Below, one piece after another: positions 1 through 9,709 of a stretch of DNA of 64,000 nt (position 1 is the stretch's first letter; the number at the start of each line of letters is the position of its first letter). The position numbers and the translations under genes are program-made. Location of the stretch: contig JAUYCF010000041.1 in NCBI GenBank assembly GCA_030692355.1, positions 1 to 64,000 on the forward strand, given 5' to 3'. This DNA comes from Thiobacillus sp. GTDB lineage: Bacteria > Pseudomonadota > Gammaproteobacteria > Burkholderiales > Thiobacillaceae. The notes beneath the pieces were generated by a model that made no database searches, was not told the origin of the DNA, and saw nothing but the letters and a program-made list of their open reading frames with translations.

Positions 1-583
1 GCGGCAAACGCGCGGGTCTGGCGTTCGCGCGCGTAGGCGAACGGCCGGATGATGCGCAGGTCGCCGGCGTCGTTGAGATAGTGCGGCGACATGGTCCTCA
101 GCTTGCCGCCGAACAGCATCGACATCATCAGCGTCTCGGCGAGGTCGTCCAGATGGTGGGCCATGGCGACGACGTTGCAGTTCTGCTCGCGGGCGACGCG
201 GTAGAGGATGCCGCGCCGCATGCGCGAGCAGTAGGCGCAGTAGGAATCGGAGTCCTTGGTCAGCGTCTTCTGGGCCTCGACCATGATCGGCTGCGACTCC
301 AGAAAATAGGGCACGCCGAGTTCGGCCAGGTAGGGCGTGAGCGGAGACGGGTCGTATTGGTCGGACTGCGGGTCGACGGTGCACGCCAGCAGCTCGAACT
401 TCACCGGCGCCTTCTGTTGCAGATGGTGCAGCGTGTGCAGCAAGGAGAGCGAATCCTTGCCGCCCGACAAGCCCAGCAGGATGCGGTCGCCGTCGCGGAT
501 CATGCGGTAGTCGCCGATGGCGCGGCCGGCGGCGGTGACCAGCGAGCGTGCCGGTTTGACCCAGCCGGTTGGGGTGTCGTGGC

Positions 584-587
<4 letters not shown>
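1..587 (-). CDS. ttcA: tRNA 2-thiocytidine biosynthesis protein TtcA (partial)
   Basis: TtcA is an ATP-dependent, iron-sulfur-containing enzyme that thiolates cytidine 32 of certain tRNAs. Reading back from the ATG at 587, the protein carries the PP-loop motif LSGGKDSLSLL near residue 45. It also has the family's cysteine pair in CAYCSRMRRGILYR and the blocks AHHLDDLAETL and FGGKLRTMSP. The C-terminal part, including the third cluster cysteine, lies outside the window. The start codon overlaps the msbA stop as ATGA, so the two are probably co-transcribed and translationally coupled. The PP-loop plus CxxC context fits TtcA better than TilS, which lacks the pair. Confidence 0.88.
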
Positions 588-2322
<1,735 letters not shown>

Positions 2323-2326
<4 letters not shown>

Positions 2327-3765
2327 AGCAGCAGCAGGGTGGCGAGCCCGAGGAAGATGAAGAAGCCCATGCTGTCGGTGGTGAAGGTCAGCAGAACGGA
2401 CGAGCCTATGGCGGGGTCACGCTTCATCCGTTCCAGCGTCATCGGAATGAAAATGCCGGCCAGCGCCGCGACGATCAGGTTGAGCAGCATCGCCAGCGCC
2501 ATCACGCCGCCCAGCGCGAGGTTGTCGTACAGCAGCCAGGCGAAGACGCCCACCACCGAGCCCAACAGCAGGCCGTTGAACAGGGCGACGCCGAGTTCCT
2601 TCAACACCAGGCGGCGCGCGTTGGCCTGCGTGATCTGTCCCAGCGCCAGGCCGCGCACGATCAGCGCAATGGTCTGGTTGCCGGTGTTGCCGCCGATGCC
2701 GGCGATGATCGGCATCAGTGCCGCCAGCGCGGCGAGCTTTTCGATGCTGCCCTCGAAGGCGCCGATCACGCGCGAGGCGATGAAGGCGGTGGCAAGGTTG
2801 ACGGCCAGCCACATCCAGCGGTTCTTCGCCGAACGCCAGACGGTGGAAAACAGGTCTTCCTCTTCCTTCAGGCCGGCCATCGACAGCATGTCGGCGTCGG
2901 CCGATTCGCGGATGTAGTCGAGCACCGCGTCGACGGTGAGCCGCCCGATCAGCCGCCCCTGCGCATCCACCACCGGCGCCATCACCAGGTCGTAGCGCTC
3001 GAACGCCTGCGCCGCTTCCTGCGCCTCGTCCTCGGGGTGGAACTTGATGAAGTCATCGACCATCACCGCCGCCACCGAGGCTTCGGGGTCGGTCGTCAGC
3101 AGGCGTTTTAACGGCAGCACGCCGATGATCGCGTCCTCGCGGTCCACCACGAACAGCTTGTCCAGCTGGTCGGGCAGTTCCCCCAGCCGGCGCAGGTAGC
3201 GCAGCGCGACTTCCAGCGTGACATCGACGCGGATCGTCACCATCTCGAAATCCATCAGCGCCCCCACCGTGTCCTCGGGATAGGCCAGCGCGGATTGCAG
3301 GTGCGCGCGTTTCTGCGCGTCGAGGCTGGTGAGCAATTCCTGGATCACGTCATGCGGCAGGTCGGCCGCAATGTCGGCGATCTCGTCGGTGTCCAGCGAT
3401 TCGGCGGCGGCCAGCAGCTCCGCCTTGTCCATCATCTCGATCAGCGATTCGCGAACCGAGTCGGACACCTCCAGCAGAATCTCGCCGTCGCGATCGGCCT
3501 TGACCTGGCCCCACACCAGCCGCCGCTCGTCCAGCGGCAGCGCTTCCAGGATATAGGCCACGTCGGCCGGGTGCAGCTCTTCCAGCTTGCGCTGCAACTC
3601 CGCCAGATTCTGCTTGTGCACCAGATTCTCGACCAGCGCTTGGCGCGGTCCGCCCTGCTTGTGGACGAGCTCCTCCACCAGCCGCATCTTGGCGAGCAGG
3701 GTTTGCACCTGCGCCAGGCTGGTTTCGAGATTGTCCTGCGACTGGTTTTCGAGGGCGTCGGTCAT
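2323..3765 (-). CDS. mgtE: Magnesium transporter MgtE
   Basis: A 480-residue inner-membrane Mg2+ channel/transporter. The N-terminal ~130 residues form the helical MgtE-N superhelix (HPADVAYILEALP, DLPHDVIQELL). Two CBS domains follow (about 135-270; DTVGALMDFEMVTIRVDVT is the characteristic entry). The C-terminal ~180 residues contain five hydrophobic segments with the pore signature PIIAGIGGNTGNQT and a second conserved stretch near GLALGQIT. In the family the CBS region senses cytosolic Mg2+ and closes the pore. It is the first gene of the mgtE-msbA-ttcA run; the 290 bp upstream contain no intact gene, so the promoter should lie there. Confidence 0.92.
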
Positions 3766-4056
3766 GGGGCGGGTCGGCTAAAAGCCCCGCGATTGTAACG
3801 CGCCAGGGTTTGCCGGCGTGTCCCGGCTTGGCTAAATGCTGCCAAAGTCGACCAATAGCGGGCTTACCCTGATGGGGATTTCTTTGGGTCGCAAAGCCAA
3901 ATCGACCCGCAATGGTCTTCAGGGATTTGCAGCGGACGTCTCATAATCGGCCTTTGCGACCAGTCAGGATTTTCCAGTCGATTTCCGCTTCGTACCCATA
4001 GCCGTCCTTGGGCTTGCTCCGAAGTGGTCATTCAACGATAAGTTCAGCAGCGTGCA
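3766..4056. other. Gene-free stretch with a possible coding remnant
   Basis: No intact gene is visible between mgtE and the YgjP-like pseudogene. On the minus strand, 3941-4023 stays open for about 27 codons and ends in a stop. It would encode a plausible protein tail (KDGYGYEAEIDWKILTG) with no start of its own. It may be the 3' end of another decayed gene of the restriction island. The assignment is weak. Confidence 0.3.
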
Positions 4057-4390
4057 TCAGCGCGTACGCTGCAGCGCCTTGTTGCCCGCGATCCGCTTTA
4101 ACTCGCCTTCATGCGCTTCATATTCGCCCAGATGCGAGCGCATCAGGCTTTTCCAGAGTTTTCCGTGGTTGGGAACAGAGAAGTGGAGCAGCTCGTGGAT
4201 GATCACGTAGTCCCACAGCTCGAATTTCAGGGCAGGCAGTTCGTCGCTGAAATTCAAATGGCCTGCGTTAGAACGATGCCCATTTGTTCCTCATCGGCCG
4301 TACACCCAACCAGACAATCTTTACGTCCAGCTTGTCGGCCCATAGCCGGACGCGCTGTTTGAACTGGCCTTTGTGATCGATTTCCTTCAT
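4057..4390 (-). pseudogene. YgjP/DUF45-like metallopeptidase, frameshifted
   Basis: Two reading frames together give one short protein of the YgjP-like (M48-type, DUF45) metallopeptidase family. From the ATG at 4390 the first frame reads VRLWADKLDVKIVWLG and VRPMRNKWAS, then hits a TAA. The second frame continues with LNFSDELPAL and the zinc-site helix IIHELLHFSVPNHGKLW. The family normally has WGSCS at the break. Adding two bases after the TCG serine codon restores WASCSNAGHLNFSDE, so this is a 2-base deletion (or sequencing error) near 4275. The gene follows HsdR remnants; such peptidases often accompany type I restriction loci. The HExxH-like site itself is intact but cut off from its N-terminus. 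Confidence 0.7.
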
Positions 4391-4394
4391 TGCG

Positions 4395-4764
4395 CTATAT
4401 CCGATCCACCTTTTCCAGCAGCGTAAACAACTCATCCACCATCGCCGTCACCCGGCCCAGGTCGTCAGTTTCCGCGAAGATGCTCGACGAATTCCCGGTT
4501 GCCGTAGATGTCGGTGTGGAGATGGCGGAACTGCCCGAGCAGGGCGCCCTCGGCCTCGGCGTAGCGCGGGTTGAATTCTCGTACCTTGGCGTCGAGCAGG
4601 TCGTCGAAGAAGAGCGAGCGGTTCCTGGCACGGTCGGCAGGCGGCACGTCCGGATCAAAGCCGCGCCGCCGTTCGGCTTCCTCGCGCGACACAAACGTCC
4701 AGCCAATGGCCTCGGCGTATTCGAGGATCCGCGCCTGGACGGTTTTGTGCTCACCTGGCTTCAT
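4395..4764 (-). pseudogene. Type I restriction HsdR N-terminal remnant, copy A
   Basis: The ATG at 4764 opens a 99-residue frame that matches the first ~95 residues of type I restriction endonuclease subunit R (GEHKTVQARILEYAEAIGW, RRGFDPD, RSLFFDDLLDAKVREFNP, HTDIYGNREFVEHLR). It then stops, whereas HsdR normally runs to about 1000 residues. Just after the stop, another frame continues to 4395 with DLGRVTAMVDELFTLLEKV, perhaps the far C-terminal tail left by a large internal deletion. The segment 4496-4758 is repeated without indels at 6603-6865, 2107 bp away and in the same orientation, so the two copies bracket hipBA. Not functional as a nuclease: helicase and most nuclease motifs are absent. 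Confidence 0.75.
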
Positions 4765-4774
4765 AAATAGGGCT

Positions 4775-6082
4775 TCATGAATAGAGTTTCAGATTCAACG
4801 TGCGCTGAATTTTTTCGCGCACGCCATCAGGTATACCGGCCTTTTCTGCAAACGATGGCCATTTCGATACCGTCGCCTGCACCTCGGCAAGGATTTTCGC
4901 AGCGCGCCCCCGTTTCATCGAAGCCGTCTTTGCGCAGGCGTTGAAGTCCTCCAGCGTGAAATTGTCGCGTTTTCCATTCATCGTCATCTGGTGGCTTGCC
5001 GTCCACGCACCCGAAGGATTAAAGCTGTAGGTCATATCAAAGGCTGGCGATAGCGACCACTCTCCGGCCTTGTTCATCAGGAAGGCAATATTCTTCACGT
5101 GGTCATCCTGATTGCGGGCCACGATGTTGAACACCATGCGCCGGAACTGCTGCTCGATGGCCTGCATGGGCAGCTGCAGTTGCCGCATCACCAGCAAGGC
5201 CTGCTCGTAGCTGTACGCACCTGCCATATTGAAATCGTAGTGCGCCAGGGCACAGAGCGACTGCACGTGAAGTTTTTCGCCGCCAGCCAAACGATCAAAG
5301 CGGCGCGTCATGAAATGCGACCGGCCATTCTCTTCAAACAGCCGGCATTCACTGATATCAATGCCGCATTCAAGCGCCATCAGGTAATACGCATACTCGA
5401 TCACCCCGTAGCCTTTCGGGTCTTCCAGTTCCTTGTCCTTGTTGCCGCTAACACCGTCAAACTTCAGCAGCCAGTATTCAAATCCCTCGCCGGCTTTGAC
5501 CTGGCCCGACCGCACTTCATTGGTTTTTGGGTTCCATGCGATGATCGCCTTCGCCCTCGCGCCACCAGCGGAGGTGCCCACGCGCAGAATATCCCTTAGC
5601 GCATCTTCGCTGCCTTCAGCCGCAAAAGACGCCTGCAGGTTATTCCGGTGGGTCAATATCTCTGATGCAAGCGCAACCAGCTTGCTGACCTCAATGTGTG
5701 TAGTCTGCTTCGCCCTGGGGCCGATGGCGGGGGCAAATTCCAGCGCACCCATGCCGCGTTCACCGGTATAGCAAAGCCGCTCAACAGCGTTGAAGGAATC
5801 CGGTTGCCGCCCCTGCGATGCCAGCCAGGCATCAATCAGCGCGTTGCCGAATTTGTCGGGCAGCGAGTCGGCCAGCAGGCCGGGCAGCCCGTGAAAAGTC
5901 GGGCGGGAAAGCGCAGGGAAACTGTACACACGTCGGGAAAGCGGCATCCCAATCGGCGCGACTTGAATGCCGCTTTGCGCGAATGCTGCATCGTATTCAA
6001 AGCTGGCGACTTCCTCCCCATCCTGCAGCGAGACCGCGCCGATGGTTTTACCCCACAGCCTGACTTCGGCAAGCGTGCTCAT
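4775..6082 (-). CDS. hipA: HipA-type serine/threonine kinase toxin
   Basis: A full-length 435-residue HipA toxin. In the family, HipA phosphorylates a translation factor (glutamyl-tRNA synthetase in E. coli) and induces dormancy, and HipB neutralises it. Visible features are the N-terminal subdomain (residues 1-105), the Gly-rich ATP loop VGTSAGGARAKA (~170), the catalytic segment NIVARNQDDHVKNIAFL (~320) and the metal-binding AFDMTYSF. All key residues appear intact. The start overlaps the hipB stop by 4 bp (ATGA), the usual antitoxin-first operon. It lies between two HsdR remnants in an island of otherwise broken genes, which suggests it is the part still under selection. Confidence 0.88.
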   Translation of the reverse strand: MSTLAEVRLWGKTIGAVSLQDGEEVASFEYDAAFAQSGIQVAPIGMPLSRRVYSFPALSRPTFHGLPGLLADSLPDKFGNALIDAWLASQGRQPDSFNAVERLCYTGERGMGALEFAPAIGPRAKQTTHIEVSKLVALASEILTHRNNLQASFAAEGSEDALRDILRVGTSAGGARAKAIIAWNPKTNEVRSGQVKAGEGFEYWLLKFDGVSGNKDKELEDPKGYGVIEYAYYLMALECGIDISECRLFEENGRSHFMTRRFDRLAGGEKLHVQSLCALAHYDFNMAGAYSYEQALLVMRQLQLPMQAIEQQFRRMVFNIVARNQDDHVKNIAFLMNKAGEWSLSPAFDMTYSFNPSGAWTASHQMTMNGKRDNFTLEDFNACAKTASMKRGRAAKILAEVQATVSKWPSFAEKAGIPDGVREKIQRTLNLKLYS

Positions 6083-6429
6083 GGCGTCTCATCCCAGCGC
6101 CATGGTTTGCCGGGCACTTTTGCGGCACGTCGCCCCGAGGCCCGTTGCCGCACCTTGCCCTTACTCTGCAGCAAGTCCATCGGTCTGGGTCCGGACTCCG
6201 GAATCACGCTATCCAGCCCTGATGCGGCATCCAGCACCCGCAGCACACGAATCAGGGTGGTCAACTGTGATGTTAATCCCGCCTCCATGCGCTCAAGGGT
6301 GCGCTTTGCGATACCCGCCTGTTCGGCCACATCCGCCTGGGTCAGCTGCAATTCAATCCGACGACCGGCAATCCGTGCGCCCAATTCGGCCAGCACGGCA
6401 TCATCGGTGAGTAAGCCAGTGATTTTCAT
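6079..6429 (-). CDS. hipB: HipB-type XRE-family antitoxin/repressor
   Basis: A 116-residue DNA-binding antitoxin partner of HipA. A Cro/C1 helix-turn-helix spans about residues 18-70 (ELGARIAGRRIELQLTQADVAEQAGIAKRTLERME), followed by a basic C-terminal tail (GRRAAKVPGKPWRW). I chose the ATG at 6429 because the homologous domain begins just after it; an in-frame ATG at 6468 would run through the operator-like repeats. HipB usually represses its own operon with HipA as co-repressor. Three copies of a TATTGCGATATA-like box directly upstream fit that. The C-terminal extension is longer than in E. coli HipB (88 residues). Confidence 0.82.
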   Translation of the reverse strand: MKITGLLTDDAVLAELGARIAGRRIELQLTQADVAEQAGIAKRTLERMEAGLTSQLTTLIRVLRVLDAASGLDSVIPESGPRPMDLLQSKGKVRQRASGRRAAKVPGKPWRWDETP

Positions 6430-6436
6430 GGTCGTA

Positions 6437-6577
6437 ATGTATTGCGAATATGTCCGAAAAATTGGCATTTGTCGTCAATTATTGCGATATATAGACTGAT
6501 AATATTCTTCAGTCAAGTCGCAACAAATAGCGAAATAATTATTTTGATAGTATTTAGTCGCAATGTATTGCGATATA
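6437..6577 (-). promoter_or_regulatory. Candidate HipB operators: repeated ATTGCGATATA boxes
   Basis: The region upstream of hipB is strikingly AT-rich compared with its surroundings. It contains three related boxes: TGTATTGCGAATA at 6438-6450, AATTATTGCGATATA at 6477-6491 and CAATGTATTGCGATATA at 6561-6577. Partial copies of TCGCAA lie between them. Repeated boxes spaced ahead of an XRE antitoxin are typical autoregulatory operators. The operator role is inferred from position and repetition. Confidence 0.5.
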
Positions 6578-6590
6578 TGCTGCTTGCTAA

Positions 6591-6865
6591 ATGAGCTGGC
6601 CTCGGTTGCCGTAGATGTCGGTGTGGTGATGGCGGAACCGCCCGGGTAAGGCGCCCTCGCGCTCGGCGTAGCGCGGGTTGAATTCCCGTACCTTGGCGTC
6701 GAGGAGGAGGCCGAAGAAGAGCGAACGGTTCTTGGCGCGGTCAGCGGGCGGCAAATCCGGATCAAACCCACGCCGCTGCTCGGCTTCCTCACGGGATACA
6801 ACCGTCCAGCCGATGGCCTCGGCATAGCCGAGGATCCGGGCTTGGACGGTTTTGTGTTCGCCGGG
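6591..6865 (-). pseudogene. Type I restriction HsdR N-terminal remnant, copy B
   Basis: The minus strand of this stretch encodes a second, diverged copy of the HsdR N-terminus (GEHKTVQARILGYAEAIGW, RRGFDPDLPPADRAKNRSLFF, DAKVREFNPRYAEREG). It has no start codon and ends abruptly in a stop soon after YGNRG. It aligns to 4496-4758 without gaps, with roughly a dozen amino-acid changes. Its upstream edge at 6865 is fused directly to a hlyD fragment that reads in the opposite direction, so this is a recombination junction. Together with copy A it forms direct repeats around hipBA. Confidence 0.72.
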
Positions 6866-7290
6866 TACAGCAACTCGCCGTGCATACCGTCGGTGGTGTG
6901 GTGACGCCTGCCCAACCCCTGATGGTGATCGTGCCCACAGACAATGTGCTCGAAGTCGAGGCCATGCTGCTCAACAAGGACATCGGCTTTGTGAATCCGG
7001 GGCAAGATGCCGAAGTGAAGGTGGAAATCTTCCCGTTCACCAAATACGGCACCCTGCACGGCACCATCACTCAGGCGTCGTCCGACGCGATTCAGGACGA
7101 AAAGCTGGGGCTGATTTATTCCACTCGGGTGAAGCTCGCCAAAGACACATTGCGCGTGGAGAACAAGACCGTACGGCTGACTCCCGGCATGGCGGTAACC
7201 GTCGAGGTCAAGACGGGTAAGCGGCGGGTGATCGAATATTTCCTGAGTCCGTTGATGCAGGTTACGAGTGAAAGTCTGCGGGAGCGGTGA
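6866..7290 (+). pseudogene. HlyD-type type I secretion adaptor, C-terminal remnant
   Basis: An open frame of about 140 codons with no credible start encodes only the C-terminal part of a HlyD-family periplasmic adaptor for type I secretion. It shows VHTVGGVVTPAQPLMVIVP, a beta-barrel stretch (LEVEAMLLNKDIGFV, GQDAEVKVEIFPFT, YGTLHGTI) and the usual ending EYFLSPLMQVTSESLRER. Members of the family are about 400-470 residues long, so about two thirds is missing. The frame begins exactly where the HsdR remnant homology ends. No ABC exporter or TolC gene accompanies it. A GTG at 6880 is a possible internal start but has no clear ribosome site. Confidence 0.72.
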
Positions 7291-7306
7291 ACGCGTCTGC
7301 GGCCAT

Positions 7307-8008
7307 TCAGCGCGGCACCTGCGAGTAACCCATGTAGCGCTTGATGACCGCGACACGTCGCTGATACGTGCGCGAGCCGCGGTTGTGCTCATACAGGCGC
7401 GGGTTGGGCACCATCGCGGCCATCTGTGCGGCCTGGTCGCGATTGAGGTTGGCGGCGGAGGTCTTGTAGTAGCGGCGGGCGGCGGCTTCGGCGCCGTAGA
7501 TGCCGTTGCCCCACTCGATGACGTTGAGATAGACCTCGAGGATGCGCCGCTTGCTCCAGGTGGCTTCGATCATCAGGGTGATGACCGCTTCCTGGCCCTT
7601 GCGGATGAAGCTGCGCTCGCCGGACAGGAACAGGTTCTTGGCGAGTTGCTGGCTGATGGTGGAGCCGCCGGCAACGAGCTTTCCTTTCTTCAGGTTCTTT
7701 TCGACGGCGGCCTGGATGCCTTCGACGTCGAAGCCTTCGTGTTCGATGAATTTCGCGTCCTCGGCGGCGACGATGGCGCGCTTGAGGTGGATGGAAATAC
7801 GGTCGTAGGGCACCCACTTGTGGCGCAGCTCGGCGTCGGGGTTCTTGTCCTGCTGGCGCGCGAGGCCGGCCGCCATGAAGGCGGTGGAGGTGGGGTTGTG
7901 GTCGATCCACCACAGAACATGCGCGAAGATCCACAGCTGATACAGCAGCACCAGCGCGATGGCGGCGGCGATGCCCTTGCCGATCCAGCCGAACACTTTT
8001 TTCATCAT
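7307..8008 (-). CDS. mtgA: Monofunctional peptidoglycan transglycosylase MtgA
   Basis: A 233-residue membrane-anchored glycosyltransferase that polymerises lipid II into glycan strands. It has a single N-terminal transmembrane helix (residues ~8-30). The GT51 domain follows, with the catalytic-glutamate motif [33 protein letters not shown], and [23 protein letters not shown] place the start at 8008 (MMKKVF), where ATGA overlaps the aroE stop; the longer upstream frame lies inside aroE and is compositional shadow. The gene ends 17 bp from the convergent HlyD remnant. mtgA downstream of aroE is a common arrangement in betaproteobacteria. Confidence 0.92.
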   Translation of the reverse strand: MMKKVFGWIGKGIAAAIALVLLYQLWIFAHVLWWIDHNPTSTAFMAAGLARQQDKNPDAELRHKWVPYDRISIHLKRAIVAAEDAKFIEHEGFDVEGIQAAVEKNLKKGKLVAGGSTISQQLAKNLFLSGERSFIRKGQEAVITLMIEATWSKRRILEVYLNVIEWGNGIYGAEAAARRYYKTSAANLNRDQAAQMAAMVPNPRLYEHNRGSRTYQRRVAVIKRYMGYSQVPR

Positions 8009-8805
8009 GCTGCGCGCAGGCTCGCGATGACGGGGGCGGTGTCGGGGCGCACGCCGCGCCACAGATAAAACGCTTCGGCCGCCTGTTCGACCAGCATGCC
8101 GAGGCCGTCGGCGGTGGCCGCGCCGTGCGCGCGCGCGAAGGCGAGGAAGGGGGTGTCGCGTCCGTACATCATGTCGTAGGCCAGGGTGTCGGCGGTGAAC
8201 ACGCGCGGCGACAGCGGCGGCAGTTCGCCGGCCAGGCTGGCGGCGGTGGCGTTGATGACGAGATCGAAGGGCGCGTCGAGACCATCGAAGCCGCATGCGC
8301 GGACGCCGTGGCCGAACTGTTCGGCGAGTTCCTGGGCGCGGCTGACGGTGCGGTTGGCGATGACGAGCGCTGCGGGTTGCTGGTCGAGCAGCGGCCCGAT
8401 TACCCCGCGTGCCGCGCCGCCGGCGCCGAGCAGCAGGATGCGTTTGCCGGCAAGCGGGCAGCGCAGGTTGCGGACGAGATCGGCCACCAGTCCGGCGCCG
8501 TCGGTGTTGTCGCCGAAAATGCCGTCGGCATCGAACGCCAGCGTATTCACCGCACCCGCGTGTTCGGCGCGCGGGCTGAGACGGTTCGCCAGTGCAAAGG
8601 CCTGTTCCTTGAACGGCACGGTGACGTTGGCGCCGCGCCCACCCGCCGCGATGAAAGCGGCCACGCTGCCGGCAAAGCCGTCGGTCGGCGCGAGGATCGC
8701 CTCGTACGTCATGTCCTGCCCGGTCTGGCGGGCAAAAGCGGCGTGGATCAGCGGGGATTTGGAGTGGGCAATCGGGTGCCCGAATACGGCGTAGCGGTCG
8801 GTCAT
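8005..8805 (-). CDS. aroE: Shikimate dehydrogenase AroE
   Basis: This 266-residue enzyme reduces 3-dehydroshikimate to shikimate with NADPH in aromatic amino acid synthesis. The substrate-binding N-terminal domain shows [28 protein letters not shown] with the catalytic lysine, and DNTDGAGLV. The nucleotide-binding domain has the Rossmann loop [12 protein letters not shown] and the NRT motif for the NADP phosphate (IANRTVSRA). The C-terminal [16 protein letters not shown] block is intact. It is coupled to mtgA by a 4-bp overlap. Confidence 0.93.
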   Translation of the reverse strand: MTDRYAVFGHPIAHSKSPLIHAAFARQTGQDMTYEAILAPTDGFAGSVAAFIAAGGRGANVTVPFKEQAFALANRLSPRAEHAGAVNTLAFDADGIFGDNTDGAGLVADLVRNLRCPLAGKRILLLGAGGAARGVIGPLLDQQPAALVIANRTVSRAQELAEQFGHGVRACGFDGLDAPFDLVINATAASLAGELPPLSPRVFTADTLAYDMMYGRDTPFLAFARAHGAATADGLGMLVEQAAEAFYLWRGVRPDTAPVIASLRAA

Positions 8806-8850
8806 GGCGGCCGTATTTTAGCGGCTAAGCGGCCGCGCCGGGTTTTCCGT

Positions 8851-9306
8851 TCAGCTTTGGGTCCAGGGCAGGCCGCGGTACTTCCAGCCGTTGATCTCGT
8901 TGCGGTGGCCGGTGGCCTTGTTGATATCGCCTTCGAAGCCTTCCAGCACGTTGTAGCAATTGCCGCGTCCGGCCTCGGTGCAGGCGGCTGCTGCAGAATG
9001 CGAACGCGCGCCGTTGCGGCAGATGAAGATCAGCAGCGATTCCGGATCGGTGGCCTGGGCGAGCTGTGCCATGAAATGGGGGTTGAGCACCCAGCCCGGC
9101 CAGGATTGCCATTCGACATGCAGTGCATCGGGAATGACGCCGCTCAGTTCGAGTTCCGCGCGCGAGCGCACGTCGATCAGGCGCGCCCCGGGCGCGATTT
9201 GCCTCAATTCGTGCGCTTCGTGCGGCAGCATGGCGCCCGCAAAAGACCAGGAATGCGCCCGGCTGCAGCTGTGGGCGGTGTCAAGCAGCCCGGTGATGCG
9301 TCCCAT
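8851..9306 (-). CDS. Rhodanese-like single-domain protein
   Basis: A 151-residue cytosolic protein with one rhodanese domain (about residues 25-140). It has the domain start LIDVRSRAELELSG and the active-site loop IFICRNGARSHSAAAACTEAG, which contains the persulfide-forming cysteine. The ending NGWKYRGLPW is typical of small rhodaneses in sulfur bacteria. It probably carries sulfane sulfur between partners; the substrate cannot be read from the sequence. I chose the ATG at 9306 (MGRITGLLD) because the frame upstream runs into the glnA control region. The 12 residues after the start show no export signal. Confidence 0.78.
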   Translation of the reverse strand: MGRITGLLDTAHSCSRAHSWSFAGAMLPHEAHELRQIAPGARLIDVRSRAELELSGVIPDALHVEWQSWPGWVLNPHFMAQLAQATDPESLLIFICRNGARSHSAAAACTEAGRGNCYNVLEGFEGDINKATGHRNEINGWKYRGLPWTQS

Positions 9307-9360
9307 GGCGGATTCCTTTATTGTTACACCCAGATTGTTCATTCGGGCGAGATGCTTTGG

Positions 9361-9416
9361 GTAGGGTGCACTCCGTGCACCTTCGGGCGTCAAACGGTGC
9401 ACGGAGTGCACCCTAC
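9361..9416. repeat. Perfect 21-bp inverted repeat
   Basis: The arms 9361-9381 and 9396-9416 are exact reverse complements (GTAGGGTGCACTCCGTGCACC and its mate) around a 14-nt loop. They lie in the intergenic region between the divergent rhodanese and glnA genes. There is no T-run, so it is not a classical terminator. The GTAGGGTG...CACCCTAC ends recur at 46883-46955, pointing to a dispersed palindromic repeat family. Confidence 0.75.
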
Positions 9417-9479
9417 GCGCCCCAACAATCTGGGTTAATCCAGTATATGAAAATTTGAAATTCACTGCCTGGCTCAATT

Positions 9480-9527
9480 TGCACCAAGATGGTGCAACAA
9501 ATGTCATTGATGCATGGTAATGGTGCG
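9480..9527 (+). promoter_or_regulatory. Two NtrC-type enhancer boxes upstream of glnA
   Basis: Box 1 at 9480-9496 is TGCACCAAGATGGTGCA, a perfect match to the NtrC consensus TGCACC-N5-GGTGCA. Box 2 at 9511-9527 matches 9 of the 12 fixed positions. Their centres are 31 bp (three helical turns) apart and 80-115 bp upstream of the sigma-54 promoter, the classic geometry for phosphorylated NtrC. ntrB and ntrC lie downstream in this window. Confidence 0.78.
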
Positions 9528-9600
9528 TAGACGAAGGCGGAGCCGTTCTATCCCGTGGTAGGGGCCTTGTGGCACAATGACTCAAATTCGATTTCATACA

Positions 9601-9616
9601 TGGCACGGTTGCTGCT
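9601..9616 (+). promoter_or_regulatory. Sigma-54 promoter of glnA (-24/-12)
   Basis: TGGCACGGTTGCTGCT matches the consensus TGGCACR-N4-TTGCW at every fixed position except one T, with the exact spacing between GG and GC. It lies 94 bp before the glnA ATG and downstream of the NtrC boxes. This predicts induction of glnA under nitrogen limitation. Confidence 0.8.
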
Positions 9617-9709
9617 ATGTACCAAAAAGTTTTCAAAAAGTTTTAATAAATCATTGCGGCACACCACATCGTGGTGCCGTTATTTACTTTCAGTTTGAGG
9701 AGCTTCAGC

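Noticed and set aside
4395-6865. A working type I restriction-modification system
   Set aside because: Only HsdR N-terminal remnants are present; no hsdM, hsdS or helicase motors are seen.
9361-9416. Palindrome as the rhodanese gene's terminator
   Set aside because: It lies upstream of the rhodanese start, not after its stop, and has no T-run.
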